DNA from: Legionella jamestowniensis
GTDB lineage: Bacteria; Pseudomonadota; Gammaproteobacteria; Legionellales; Legionellaceae
Length of the DNA stretch: 64,000 bases
Direction of reading: 5' to 3'
Assembly (NCBI RefSeq): GCF_001467745.1
Contig: NZ_LNYG01000013.1
Location: forward strand, 1,053,354-1,117,353
Below are positions 8,764 through 20,500 of this stretch, piece after piece (position 1 is the stretch's first letter; each line of letters opens with the position of its first letter). Made by a program: the position numbers and the translations under genes. The notes under the pieces are model-generated. The model was not told the origin of the DNA, ran no database searches, and saw nothing but the letters and a program-made list of their open reading frames with translations.

Positions 8764-9501
8764 ATGGAGCATTTACAGGATCAAGATATTGTCAAATTAA
8801 AAGAATTATTACGACACACAGGTGAATTTATAGCTTATTTTGAACTTGCTGAAACTAAAATGCTCGAATGGCGGCATGATATTGAACAACAGGCCCAAAT
8901 TCAACAAAATAAAGCACAACAACAACTGCAAAATCTCCATAATGAACTGGATGCTTTGCAAGAGGTATTAACCCAGGCCGGAATTGCTCGTTTTCGCCTA
9001 AGCGCTGAAAAAATATTAAAACAGGGTGAAGACCATCTTGGTGATTTACAGAAAGCAAGTCAGCAACTGTTAGATGAAATAACCGACAAGCACCAAGATC
9101 TCAGCAAATTTTTGGAAAAGGGTATCAATCAACTTGAACAGTATACCCTACGGGCAATAGAAAGACTCGATGAACATTTTACGCAATATGATATTCATCA
9201 TTTTCGTCGTATAGCGAATGAGAGTTGTGAACAAGTCGAGCGAGTAGCGCATAATGCAGTGATTAAAAGTCAGGGAATTCTCGGAAGATTTCAATGGCGT
9301 GCAGCGTCACTTGCCCTGATTATCACGGTTATTACTACTTTTGCCATGGGCTTTTACGTCAGTAATGAGTTGCCATGGGAAATTCATCAACAAGCCAGAA
9401 ATGAACGAGAGGCAGGCAAAGTTTTAATCAAAGCATGGCCAACATTGACACACGAGGAAAAAGCAAAGATCTTAAACCACCAGAAACCGCATAAAGCCTG
9501 A
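8764..9501 (+). CDS. Coiled-coil protein with one C-terminal transmembrane helix
   Basis: I do not recognise the family. The 245-residue protein is mostly charged helix with heptad-like Gln/Leu/Glu spacing (about residues 25-130), consistent with a long coiled coil. One membrane helix (SLALIITVITTFAMGFYV) lies near residues 178-196, followed by a 50-residue tail. The open frame extends back to 8650, but I place the start at 8764 because CAGGAGG lies a few bases upstream and the upstream extension would overlap the divergent hydrolase gene. It is only 3 bases from the DOT1-like methyltransferase gene, so the two are probably co-transcribed. Confidence 0.65.
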   Translation: MEHLQDQDIVKLKELLRHTGEFIAYFELAETKMLEWRHDIEQQAQIQQNKAQQQLQNLHNELDALQEVLTQAGIARFRLSAEKILKQGEDHLGDLQKASQQLLDEITDKHQDLSKFLEKGINQLEQYTLRAIERLDEHFTQYDIHHFRRIANESCEQVERVAHNAVIKSQGILGRFQWRAASLALIITVITTFAMGFYVSNELPWEIHQQARNEREAGKVLIKAWPTLTHEEKAKILNHQKPHKA

Positions 9502-9504
9502 TTC

Positions 9505-10200
9505 ATGTTAATTTTTTTCTTGCTCCTGCTATTAGCAGCTATTTTGATTTGGTTTGGCAGGCGCCAGCAGCGTGCTGTAAAACGGTGGCGAAAAGCTTTG
9601 TCATTGGACAAGCATTTTGCAATTTACCAAGCGCTCTATAACAATATCAATGGGTTCGCCCTATCGCAGCATGCCAGAAGAAAAGAGGCTGCACTAGAAT
9701 ACACTTATGGCGAAATTGATTTTGAATCATTTATAGCTTTATTGTCATTATGCCAACCTAATCCTGCGACTGTTTTTTATGATCTAGGTAGTGGCACTGG
9801 GACGGCAGTTATCGCTTGTACACTAGTATTTGACGTTCGAAAAAGCTGCGGCATTGAACTATTTTCCGAGTTGCACCACTGTGCACTTAGGCAAAAACAA
9901 CGTTTACAAGCCTATAAAGGCTATCAGGAAAAAGCAAAGCACATTACATTTATAAAGGATGATTTTTTAAATTGCCAATTTAGCGATGCCTCATTGGTAT
10001 TTATTAATGCCACCGCCTTTTTTGGGGGGCATTGGCTTGCGATCAGTAAACATTTGGAACAGTTACAACCTGGCTCCGTGGTAATTTCTACTAGCAAAGC
10101 TTTGGTTTCGCCGCTATTTATTACTCGGAAAGTAACTGCTGTTAATATGAGTTGGGGGGTCGTCAATGCGTTTATCCAAGAAAAAATCGCTATAACATAG
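9505..10200 (+). CDS. DOT1-like SAM-dependent methyltransferase with N-terminal membrane anchor
   Basis: A 231-residue protein. Residues 1-17 form a hydrophobic helix, then a class I methyltransferase fold with features of the DOT1 family: YGEIDFESF before strand 1, FYDLGSGTGTAVI as the SAM-binding loop, GIELF as the acidic end of strand 2, and FINATAFFGGHW where DOT1L has its NNFAF motif, followed by GSVVISTSKAL. In eukaryotes DOT1 methylates histone H3 lysine 79; small bacterial relatives of mostly unknown target are common. The membrane anchor argues against a secreted soluble enzyme, though Dot/Icm substrates can carry such helices. It probably forms an operon with the preceding coiled-coil gene. 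Confidence 0.75.
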   Translation: MLIFFLLLLLAAILIWFGRRQQRAVKRWRKALSLDKHFAIYQALYNNINGFALSQHARRKEAALEYTYGEIDFESFIALLSLCQPNPATVFYDLGSGTGTAVIACTLVFDVRKSCGIELFSELHHCALRQKQRLQAYKGYQEKAKHITFIKDDFLNCQFSDASLVFINATAFFGGHWLAISKHLEQLQPGSVVISTSKALVSPLFITRKVTAVNMSWGVVNAFIQEKIAIT

Positions 10201-10284
10201 GACTCACTGAATATGCCATATAGAATGTTTTACACAATTTAGTTGCATTGACGTTAAAAATCTTGTTACAGTTAATTGATAACA

Positions 10285-10312
10285 TTGAATAATTTTTTTT
10301 CGAGTCTATACT
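10285..10312 (+). promoter_or_regulatory. Candidate sigma70 promoter for ihfB
   Basis: TTGAAT at 10285-10290 and TATACT at 10307-10312 are separated by 16 bases. They lie about 80 bases upstream of the ihfB start. A second, weaker -35-like element TTGACG occurs at 10248-10253. Assigned by consensus match only. Confidence 0.4.
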
Positions 10313-10393
10313 AAAAATTGAATGCTAGATAGAAGTCAGTCACCTGTTGTGTCCTGGTGATGACGCCCAGAAACGCGGCTAACCGAGGTGGGT

Positions 10394-10711
10394 ATGATTA
10401 AATCGCAACTCATTGCAAACCTTGCTGCCAAAATGACACATCTGCCTGAGAAGCAAGTCACAGACAGCATAAATCGTATTTTAGAACTCATGAGTCAGGC
10501 ACTCATTGAGGGAAAGCGCATTGAAATCAGAGGCTTTGGTAGTTTTTCCTTACATTACCGTCCCCCTCGCAATGCTCATAATCCTAAAACAGGTGAAAAA
10601 GTGATTACCCAAGAAAAATATAGTCCTCACTTTAAACCAGGAAAAGAGCTCAGGGAGCGTGTAGATGCTTCCCGCTCAAAAGTTAAATTGCAACGGCGAG
10701 AAGATAACTAA
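10394..10711 (+). CDS. ihfB: Integration host factor beta subunit
   Basis: The DNA-bending HU/IHF-family subunit that pairs with IhfA in nucleoid organisation, recombination and transcription control. The 105-residue sequence begins [11 protein letters not shown] and shows the dimer helices, the beta-arm core [26 protein letters not shown] with the intercalating Pro, and the basic C-terminal helix. The arm sequence ([13 protein letters not shown]) and the usual beta-chain start distinguish it from HU and IhfA. I chose ATG 10394 over GTG 10388 because GAGG at 10385-10388 gives a normal spacing only to the ATG. Some 25 residues of basic tail ([12 protein letters not shown]) exceed the E. coli protein. 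Confidence 0.94.
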   Translation: MIKSQLIANLAAKMTHLPEKQVTDSINRILELMSQALIEGKRIEIRGFGSFSLHYRPPRNAHNPKTGEKVITQEKYSPHFKPGKELRERVDASRSKVKLQRREDN

Positions 10712-10772
10712 GTCTTTTTTGAGCATTAGACATTATTATGCCAATACCAGTCATTCCGCTACTATCTATTAC

Positions 10773-10822
10773 CGTCATTCTGAGCGCCCTACCTCCTTCG
10801 GGGCTGGGCGCTCAGAATGACG
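10773..10822. terminator. Long perfect hairpin between convergent ihfB and dcd
   Basis: A 17-bp perfect stem (10773-10789 pairing with 10806-10822, arm CGTCATTCTGAGCGCCC) encloses a 16-base loop. On the plus strand it is followed within three bases by a T-run, fitting an intrinsic terminator for ihfB, and it may also stop dcd transcripts. The stem is longer than needed and GC-rich compared with its surroundings, so it may be a dispersed palindromic element that serves as a terminator. Confidence 0.7.
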
Positions 10823-10880
10823 ACATTTTTTAAAAATGGCGAACACCTTAGAAGTAACTGCACCTAAAGTGAATGGAACC

Positions 10881-11447
10881 CTAAGCTCGCGGCAAGGTTA
10901 CACCCGTTTGCCCCTGATATTTCCCACCACGGTCTCGATAAGAAACCGCACAAACCTCATCAGATTCCAAGAACAGCATCTGGGCAACGCCTTCATGTGC
11001 ATAAATTTTAGCGGGTAAGGGCGTGGTATTTGAAAATTCTAGCGTTACATGACCTTCCCATTCTGGTTCTAGTGGAGTTACATTCACAATAATACCACAA
11101 CGTGCATAAGTCGATTTGCCTAGACAAATCGTTAATACATTACGCGGGATGCGAAAATACTCAACAGTCCTCGCCAAGGCAAATGAATTAGGGGGAATAA
11201 TACAGACATCAGATTGGACATCTACAAAGCTGTTTTCATCAAATGCTTTAGGGTCAACAATCGCAGAATTAATATTGGTAAAAATCTTAAATTCATTGGC
11301 ACATCGAACATCATAACCGTAGCTGGAAACCCCATAGGAAATAATCCGTCCATTTTCAGTATGGCGAACTTGTTCTGGCTGAAAAGGGGATATCATCCCA
11401 TGCTCCAAGGCCATTTTTTCTATCCAACGATCTGATTTTATTGACAT
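10881..11447 (-). CDS. dcd: dCTP deaminase
   Basis: Deaminates dCTP to dUTP, the main route to dUMP for thymidylate synthesis in Gram-negative bacteria. At 188 residues it matches the family length. Visible signatures are SYGYDVRC near the N-terminus, [61 protein letters not shown] and AQMLFLES near the C-terminus. It is convergent with ihfB across a hairpin and divergent from the giant 4200-residue gene, from whose start it is separated by about 130 bases. Confidence 0.95.
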   Translation of the reverse strand: MSIKSDRWIEKMALEHGMISPFQPEQVRHTENGRIISYGVSSYGYDVRCANEFKIFTNINSAIVDPKAFDENSFVDVQSDVCIIPPNSFALARTVEYFRIPRNVLTICLGKSTYARCGIIVNVTPLEPEWEGHVTLEFSNTTPLPAKIYAHEGVAQMLFLESDEVCAVSYRDRGGKYQGQTGVTLPRA

Positions 11448-11534
11448 GCCTCACCCGTTTTTACTGAAAAAAAGAATCTTTCTATCACAAACACTCCCCG
11501 AGTGGAAGTTAATATTTGCTTAAGCATGCCCAAC

Positions 11535-11540
11535 TATAAT
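11535..11540 (+). promoter_or_regulatory. Candidate -10 element upstream of the giant gene
   Basis: A perfect TATAAT lies 37 bases before the ATG at 11577, but no convincing -35 element stands 16-18 bases upstream. The Shine-Dalgarno is also poor: AAGG about 16 bases from the ATG. Both suggest low or activator-dependent expression. Consensus match only. Confidence 0.35.
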
Positions 11541-11576
11541 ACATCTACACTTTTTTAAGGCACTTATTGTTAATAC

Positions 11577-14500
11577 ATGACTAAAATTACTGCCTCTTTG
11601 TTTGCCCATATCGAAAATGATGCAAACCTTTCCGGTGTTTATAATCTGGAAGGACAAAAATTTATTAACACCATCAGTTATCTTCAGCAGTACTTAGATC
11701 AACTGCAAAGCAAAAGGGAAGTCCCACCAGCCTATGTAAACTTAATTTCTGACACAAATTATCTTAAAACCGTTGAAAGTAAGCGGGCTGAAATCATACA
11801 AAGTGGCTCTTTGGATGAGGACATCGTTAATCTAGCTGATACAATTACTAATGATATTCTTACCCTCGACATAGGCGAGAGACTCCTTCTGCCCGGTGGC
11901 TGGCTGAATTTTGACGGCGGCCACGGTATGGTGTATCAAATTACTCGTACCGAACATGGCTTTCGATTTACCGTCTTTAATGCGGGTGCGGGTATTGAGT
12001 ACCACCATAAAAAGTCAAGTATTGAGAAGGAGCTCTATAATCCAACCAAAACCTGGGAGTTTCCTTTTCCTAAAACTCCGCATGAAAAAAAAGAGCTTAG
12101 TTTTTTTATAGGACGTCTCCTCAAGGCAAGGTTACCCACAGCAACGCGAAAAGCGTTTGATGAAAAGATACTCTATGAGGAAACGTTAGCAAGTATCAGT
12201 CATATTGGTGGTTACGAAGTTGTTCCTGAAAAAATCCCTGATTTTGGTTATACCAGTGGTCAGTTATCAGGAACATGCGCACAGCGATGTATTCACCAAA
12301 TGCTTAAACTGAATTCGTCCTCGGCTAAAGTCTATGAGCGTTTTATTTTTAAATTCAAACACTATGCGCTGCTAGATTATGTAAAAGCTTGTTTTGACAC
12401 CAAAGAGGAACCTCTTACACCAGCGGTTATTAACCAAATTCGCTTCGCGATAGAGAATAATTTAAAAATACTAAACATCTCAAACCTGTTTGATGCCGAG
12501 AAAACACAGCATTATTTTACTGAGCTTTCCCAAATAAAAGAAAAAATCAATAATCATAAGTTCACAAAACCTGTAAAAAAGATCACCGAGTATGATCCTT
12601 TACCCCTTTTGATAGTGAGAGGAAACCAGGATACCGCTAAGCCTCCCTATTTATATACTCCCTCCTATTATGAAAAGCCTCCTCTGCCCGTTCATTTAGG
12701 TACTGGTAAAAACCTTCTTATTAATCTGGATAAAATAATTAATCAGATTGCCCATTTAGAGCCGGCAACTCAATATTACTACCTTGAACAAGTATTGACG
12801 TCACTGCCTACTAATGTTGAGACCAACCGATTTTATGCAGAGCTCAATAATCTCAGCCAATACCAGCGCTTTAGCAACCAGCTGGATTCGCTGCAAAAAA
12901 TACTACTGCAATTGCAAGACAATTGGCTTAAGGGAAGCCGCATTCCAAGCTTGCAGGTTATGCAACTACAACTCCTCAATATGCAGGTTAAAGTACATGA
13001 AAAAATAAACCAAGAAGATAAATTGCCTTCGTTTAACCTTTTCGATGCCACGATGCTAAACACCATTTTAGGCAATAATTTACGTAATCCATTTTATGCG
13101 ACTAACCAGCCTGTTCTTGATAAAAATTTTAAGGCATTGCAGAAGCAATATAGATCGGCTGCATTTAACAAACATCGTGTTTTTTATGATTATTTAAAAA
13201 AGTTGTTAGCAACTGAACCTGATCTTAATAATCAATTAAAAAAGCTTTATAACGAGAAATATAGTGCAAATGCTACCCAGCTTCATACAAAAATTAGAAA
13301 GCATGGTCTTGAAGCACTTTATTTAATATCTCAACATTTAAAAAGAGAAGAACTACTTTCCACATCGACCCTCCCCGGCGAAACAAATTTTAGTCCTATC
13401 ATCAGTAAAATAGTAAACCATTTAGCCTACGAATCTAAATTAAGACGGGCCATTAATCCTTTTTTTGCGAAAGAATTGAGTTATCACCAACGCCTTGATT
13501 TTGTTATGGAGAAAGGAAAATTCTTTCTTTATACGCCTTTATATCCAACATTTCTAACCTGGCAAGAACTATCCACCAAGCTTTCTGAGCATAAATACCC
13601 GCTCTCCGACTCGCCCGCGAAGGATGCGTTAAGGGCAGATATTCCTAATAAAAGTGAATATAACGACAAAATAACTCCTCTTAGCGCAAATGAAATACAG
13701 CTTACACCAGGAAACCCTGCAAAAGACGCGAATAGACCCGTTACTCAAAGCGATATTCTGGCGCGTGATTATCTTCATCTACGAAGCAAGCCACGGTTTC
13801 AAATAGCGCTGACGCTAGATTATTTTATTCGTCATATCGATAAGCTCTCTCTTATAGAAAATCAACGTTATGTTGAAGCGAATATTTTCCAACCCGGTCT
13901 TTTACTGGATGCCTTGAAAGAAAAAGCATTTCTACCGCAATTCGATAAATTTTTGAAAACTGGCTATCGTTTTTTTAATAAGGAAGGTCAGTTTACCAGT
14001 GATTCCGTCTTATTTTTACGATTAGATTTTTTAGTCAGTCGCTATCTCTACCATATTGACCCACAAAAAGGGCTTGCACGATTAAAGGCACTCCAAGAAA
14101 CACTTCTAAACCAACTTTCTGTGGAAAATACCCCCGATGTTACTTATGTTTTGCAGCAATATTTGTTTCAAACCATTATGACTCGTATTGATCTGGACAA
14201 AGATTCCGGGGAGCTTTTTGAGCAGGCATTTAAAGCCTATGCTTACATCCAGAGCCATGCTAATCCTTTTATTCTTGAGGATACTGCCCATCGGGTGGAC
14301 GTGGATAGTAACATTGCAAAGTTTCAAATTTTGATAAGTCATCAATCCATCAATCAAGTTACACCAGTAGTAAAAAATTTTCTGCTCCCTGAATCGGAGC
14401 AAGAAAATTGGGAGATTGCTGCTGACTCATTTCCCATGTATCGCTTAACGCACAAACTGAATGGAAAAACGCTTCGTTTTAATATTCTTCAAGGCAAGCG

Positions 14501-17500
14501 CTTTGAAAACGGATTAGCGCACAGCGGTTTACCATTGGAGCTTCAAAAACATCCGCTTATTAAGCATTTGAATTTGCAGGATAAGCATGAATGCCTTGTT
14601 GATCCAGAAGGTACTTACTTGCGCCTGCCAGAGGATAAGGTTGAGCTCTTTTATAAAAATAATAATCTTATTGTGCAAAAACAATGGTCAGTTGGAGGAG
14701 CTTTTCGCGAGTATGAATTACAACCACTTTCACAACATCACCTTGCGCAACATGCTAATAAAAAGACGGCCCCTATTAATGTTTCTTTACCTCATGTACT
14801 GACTGACGGCACGATGGATTATTGGCATGAAACAAATGATTCCAACCATGGGTTGTTAGTTCATAATAACAAACCCGTTTATTCAATAAGTAAAGGTGTA
14901 TTGACTGTTTTAGATGAGCAAGGGAAAGAAACCAATTATAAACTGGATACACTTCCTGCAAACTACCGTCCTCTACTCAATAATTTTGAAAGCAATAAAT
15001 TTATTCTGACGTACAGCAGTTTAACGGATACGATTGTTAAACTTCCGCGCTATAATTTAACATTTGAACTTCATCCCTCAGACCCTCAACTCGTTTATAC
15101 GGAAACTAAGGAACGCGTCATTGATTGTCCCTCTCCAATCCATCCTGCAGTGGCTGGACTGGTGCTCGAAAAAAATAGCCATACCCGCTATTTAGTCCCT
15201 GTTGGTCGTTTTTTTGCAACAGAAAAAGAGGCCAAACAGGGAGAGTTTTATCCGGTAATCCATGATATCTATGGTACTATTGCTGAGTCAGCACTTCAGC
15301 AAGAATGGAACAAAAAGCCTCCGATACAAAAACCGCTGTGGCATTATCAGAATAGTGAAAGAACCCTTAGTTTTCGTTTGCAAAATGGGGAACCTGTCGC
15401 TGATACGGTGGCTGATGCACTTTATTTAGCTTATATCTACCTTGCTACGAATCAAGTTGAAAAAGCCTGGGCCGTACTACAAGATTGCAATACGCGACTA
15501 GGCGGGCTTACTGGCGATCCTGCCGAATTACAATTTATTAGTTGGATTTTTGAAGATTTACCTCATCGTTTATCCGACAATCATCGAGAAGCAGCACGAC
15601 AAACGCCACCTTATGTGGCATGCCAATTGAAAGCAATGAGTCTTGCCTGTGATTTCCTCTTACAAGATAGAAAATTTGACTTAAAAGAACCAACCATTGA
15701 CGACACGGCCAATTCGCAATGTGCCCAACTCCAATACCAGCAAGTGAAGAGTTTCCTTGATAATCTTCCAGCTAAAATTTATGACTCATTCTCGCGTTTA
15801 CAGCGTGTTCGTCGTCATCTTGAGCATGACTATGACCTCTCTACTTTAGAGCGTAAACGCTTGCTGGACTATTATCAACAATCACAACCTAAAAAAGCAT
15901 CTCCTAAAGGTGCTTTAGGTTATGAATGGATGCTTTTAAATCTTGAAACGCTTAAACAGGAGCGTGATACGCTACTATCACGGCAGCAATCAAATCCTTT
16001 ATCACTTGATGATAATAAGCGCTTGGCATTTATTGAAAAACACCTAAAAAAAATAAAGCCACCGTTGGCTAAATCATCTCACCTTCAGCTAGTGGCAATT
16101 GATTTAACTTTAAATAGGGATAGCCGTATCAATGAAGCCCGTCTTCCGCAAAAAACAAAACGTATTTTTGACAGTTGGCAAAATATGCTTTCCTTTAAAG
16201 ACGAGACGGATGTTCTAAAGTTAAGTAGTGCTTTCGATGCATTAAATTCAGCGATCAGTGAACATGATTTTATCTGCCATTTTCCCGTTTATTTAAAAAT
16301 AGCGGCTACCAATCAAGATCCAACACTATTTAAGCGTTTATTAGACTTTTGTACTGCAACGCTGATTGCCAATCGTCACATACTATTGGAAAAGCAGGAG
16401 TCATCTATCCCCCTGTTATGCAATATTTTGTATCGCACCTGTAATAATCGCTCTAATTTAGTATTAGATTTGGATAATTTTAAGTTGGCTGATTTAATAA
16501 GGGGAGTAAGCTCCTTTTCTTGTCCTCCACTTAAAGTTTATGAGCCTAAAGATATTTACCAGCACGTTTTAGCGAAACCCGAAGATATCTTGAAGAGGGA
16601 ACGCCCTCAAACCATACCTCTAACTCCACCTATGCTGGAAACAACTACTTTATTTGACCTCTTAAATTCATTGGCAAAACAAACTATCGGCAATAATAGG
16701 GGGTTAAACGAATTAAGCAATCAGCTTGATAGCGTCATCACACAATATCGCGAACTTCAAGCAGAAACTGCTCAGCATTTACAGGAAACTGCAACAGAAG
16801 ACGCCGCAGGAAAATTACTCCTGCAATCTGAGCAACAGCAAAAGGAATTAGCTCAACAATTTACTGATAATCCTCTGCTGGCAAAACTGGTTTTAGACAG
16901 GGTGGACTCTATCGTAGTATCTATTGATAAGGTGCGAGAAAAAGCCTGGAAAAAAGCATTATTCCTAGCCAACCTTGGTCCTGATACACCACAACAGCGT
17001 ATAGCATGGGAAATTTCCAAACAGGCAAAGGAAAAACCCACTCTTAATAAAAAAGAACTTTTATCAATCTATTGCCGAGCTGATCTTAACTACACGGTGG
17101 AGCTAACTGGATTAAACTCTACTAAGGCAAAAGAGCTGTATGAATTAATTCATAATGCGCTTGTTAAAGGGATACAAAGCCAACTTTTTAAACAAGTAAA
17201 AAGTAAACTTAGCAGTGCAACTAAAACGGGTAATATCGATGCGGCTTTAGAAGCGTTAGACACCTTGGCAAGGGAAGAAATTCCTGCCCTTGCTTCCCCG
17301 GCAACCGTCATTATACAACATGAGCAAGACATTTTGCTTCGTAAGCGTCAAGTCACGGCACTGCAATCGCTGCTTGAACCAGCGCCTGATGGTCGTGGGT
17401 TTAAAAATGTTATTGAGAAAATAATTCCTGGTGGGGGGAAATCAAAGGTTATTATACCCGTCGTAGCAGAAATGAAGGCTCAAGGTGATAACTTAGTCAT

Positions 17501-20500
17501 CATTGAAGTACCGCCTGCGCTATTGGCCACCAATTACATCGATGCCAATCGTACCTCGCAGCGTCTGTTTGGTAAACGTGCCCATCGTTTTGAATTTGAC
17601 CGTAATAGTACTGTTTCTCCTAAACGTCTTGAACAAATATACCGTCAATTTGTAGAAGTCATGACCACCAAAAGTTACTTGATAACGACGGGAGATTCGC
17701 TTCGCTCCCTTGAAGCGAAATATATTGAACTCTTATCTGTAAAAGAAAGAGACAAAACCTGGCATAAGCAAGTTTATTGGCTCGATAAAATCGTTAACCT
17801 TCTGCATCACAATGCAGATAATTTAATTGATGAAGTGCATAAGGGATTGTGGTTAAAGTCAATCCTCAATTACACCCTGGGGGAATCGCATCCTCTTGAG
17901 TCAACTCTCATTAGAAATGCCGTTGCTTTATATGGCTTCATTGATGATAAATTGATTAAAACAGCGCACACGCTACCGCAAAATTATGATTGGGCTCCCT
18001 TTCAAACAGATCTTGCGACCAAACTGGTTAATGATCCCACCAGTCCTTTGACGTCATTCATCAATAAAGCCGTTCGGGTTTATGGTACGGATGTTAAAAA
18101 AGAGCTTATAAACTATCTAAGCAATAAGGCCACTGAGTTAAGTCCCGTGATACTGGAGGCTACTGCAGAAGAGAAAGCCACACTTGCCTTCTTTAAGCAA
18201 GAAATTACGGTACTGCTACCTGCAACGTTGCAAGGTAGCAATACAGTTAGCAAACACAATGTCACCTATGGTCGTTCACGGCTAGAAAACTTAAGCCCTC
18301 TCCAATACACGCTTGCTATCCCTTATATTGGCAATCGCCTTGCCAATGAACGTAGTCGTTTTGGAAATGAACTGGAAGCAGTAAATTATACCATGCAAAT
18401 GATGCTTACCAAGGGCATTGGTAAAAAGCTTTTCAAAGAGCTTATTGCCACCTGGCTTGCTGCTGCCCGTCAAGAATTATTCCAAAATCCCGGTCTTAAA
18501 CATTTGGATGCCACACCGACTGGCAAAGGCTTTGCTCTTTTGGAAAAAGACACTGGCCTTAAATTAAGCCAGGTTCAACTGAATAATCCGCAACAGATAG
18601 CTGCATTACTTGCGCGGCATAAGCACAATCGCTCCCTCATTGCCACACTTTTACAAGAGCGGGTTTTAAGACAAATCAATCAAGATGGGACCATTCTTTC
18701 TATCGATGCCTATAATCATGTGGATATTTGCCGCAGCACGCAAGGTGTATCGGGAACACCCTCAAATTATACGACCTACCACCAACGCTTACATTACAAC
18801 CCCAAGTCTTCTTTTGGTAGTGATGCTTACACCGTTGAGTTGTTGCGTAGTAAAGACAGTAAAATTTCCTATTTTGATTACGAGAATACTGCCCAATTTA
18901 TAGAAAAGACACTGACCAACTCAGAAGCACACGAGCGCATTCGTGCCATTATTGATATTAATGCAACATTTACGGGTGTCACCAATCTTAATGTTGCTAC
19001 AGAAATAGTGAGTTTTATTAACAAGCATCCAGATCACTTTAGTCTACCAATCAAACATGTGCTTTATTTTAATGAAGAACAGGTGCTCTGTGCGCTTGAC
19101 GTTACCAAACCTGAAAAGCCTATTGTTCTTGGTACCAGTGAAGAAAAAGAAATCTCTCTCTTACTGGGCTCAAAACCTGAAGAGCGATTCACGTTTTATG
19201 ATCAAGTGCATACGTTGGGAACTGATATCAGACAATACTTAGAAGCTCATGCCCTAGTGCTTGCTGATGAAAAAATCCCCTTCCAAGCCTGGAAACAAGG
19301 CAATGACAGAATGAGAGGACTCAGTCAAAGTCAAACTCTTGAATTTATTTTACCCAAACGTCTTCAAGATCTTACCTACGATGAATGGATTCAACGGATG
19401 CAGGATAATGATAAAAGCGTATTGGCCCTGGATAATTTATCTGCCGCTAAGGGGCAAATGCGAAATCTTTTACGCCGTAGGTGCCTGTCACTTATCCAAG
19501 ACTTACCTTCAGAAGAAGCTGGACGCAAAGCGGAGTTGACCGAGCATTTTGCACCGTTTTTCATTGATACACCCTCACGTGATTTTTTTGCACTTTACGG
19601 GGCTATCAGTAAGAAAGAAAAAGTGACTGTCATTTTTGAGAATTTTAAACAACAGCTTCTTGAAACCTGGAAAACTTGTCATGCAAAAGCCAAGATAGAA
19701 TTATCTGCGACTGAGCTTGAGCAAATCGAACAACGTCTGCAAGAAATTATTAAATCTGCTATCCCGAATGGCTTGGCAGAATATGAAGATACTGCCAACT
19801 CGCTTTCTAAAGAAGTTCAAATCCAAAAGCAAGTACAAAAACAAGTACAGACACAGCATACTCTTGATGGCTGTTTTAATCCGCATCTTAAATCGAAGGA
19901 GACTTATGATTGGTACAATTTACGTTTTAATTTTACGTACTACTTAAATCAACTAACGCTTCCTTTGAATACGTTTTGTGCCAATAGCGCCACGCCTGAG
20001 TTATTTTCACAGAATTTGAGAGCTAGCAAAAATTACGTCGAAACTTACCAGGGGCAGCAAAAATATGCCGATGCATTTTTAAAACCCGTGTTTTTAGTGT
20101 GGTATCACCTTAAAAACGAAAAACTTCAGGCGACTATTGTTACGTCTCAAGACGCCGAAAATTTGCAAGACATCGTTAAAGATTCCCCAGGCAGCTGGAT
20201 AGCAACCACGGAAGATACCGTGGTTGCAGGAGAAGCGCCCGAGGCTATTTGTGCTAATTCCGACTATCAGCGATTACGCGAGCAAGTACGCTTTTTTAAC
20301 GGAGAATGCTCCTCCCTTTTAAATCAAGGCACACCCTTGCTCTGGCTTAATGAGCAACCGGCAAATAAAATTGCATTCTTTGAACGATATTTGCTTCCTT
20401 ATAGACCTGGTAATGAGGCTGAGCTAGAACAATTAAAAACCGTATTGCTGAAGGGAAATATTGAAGGATTTGCCTACATCGCAAACCATCCGTTTGAAGA

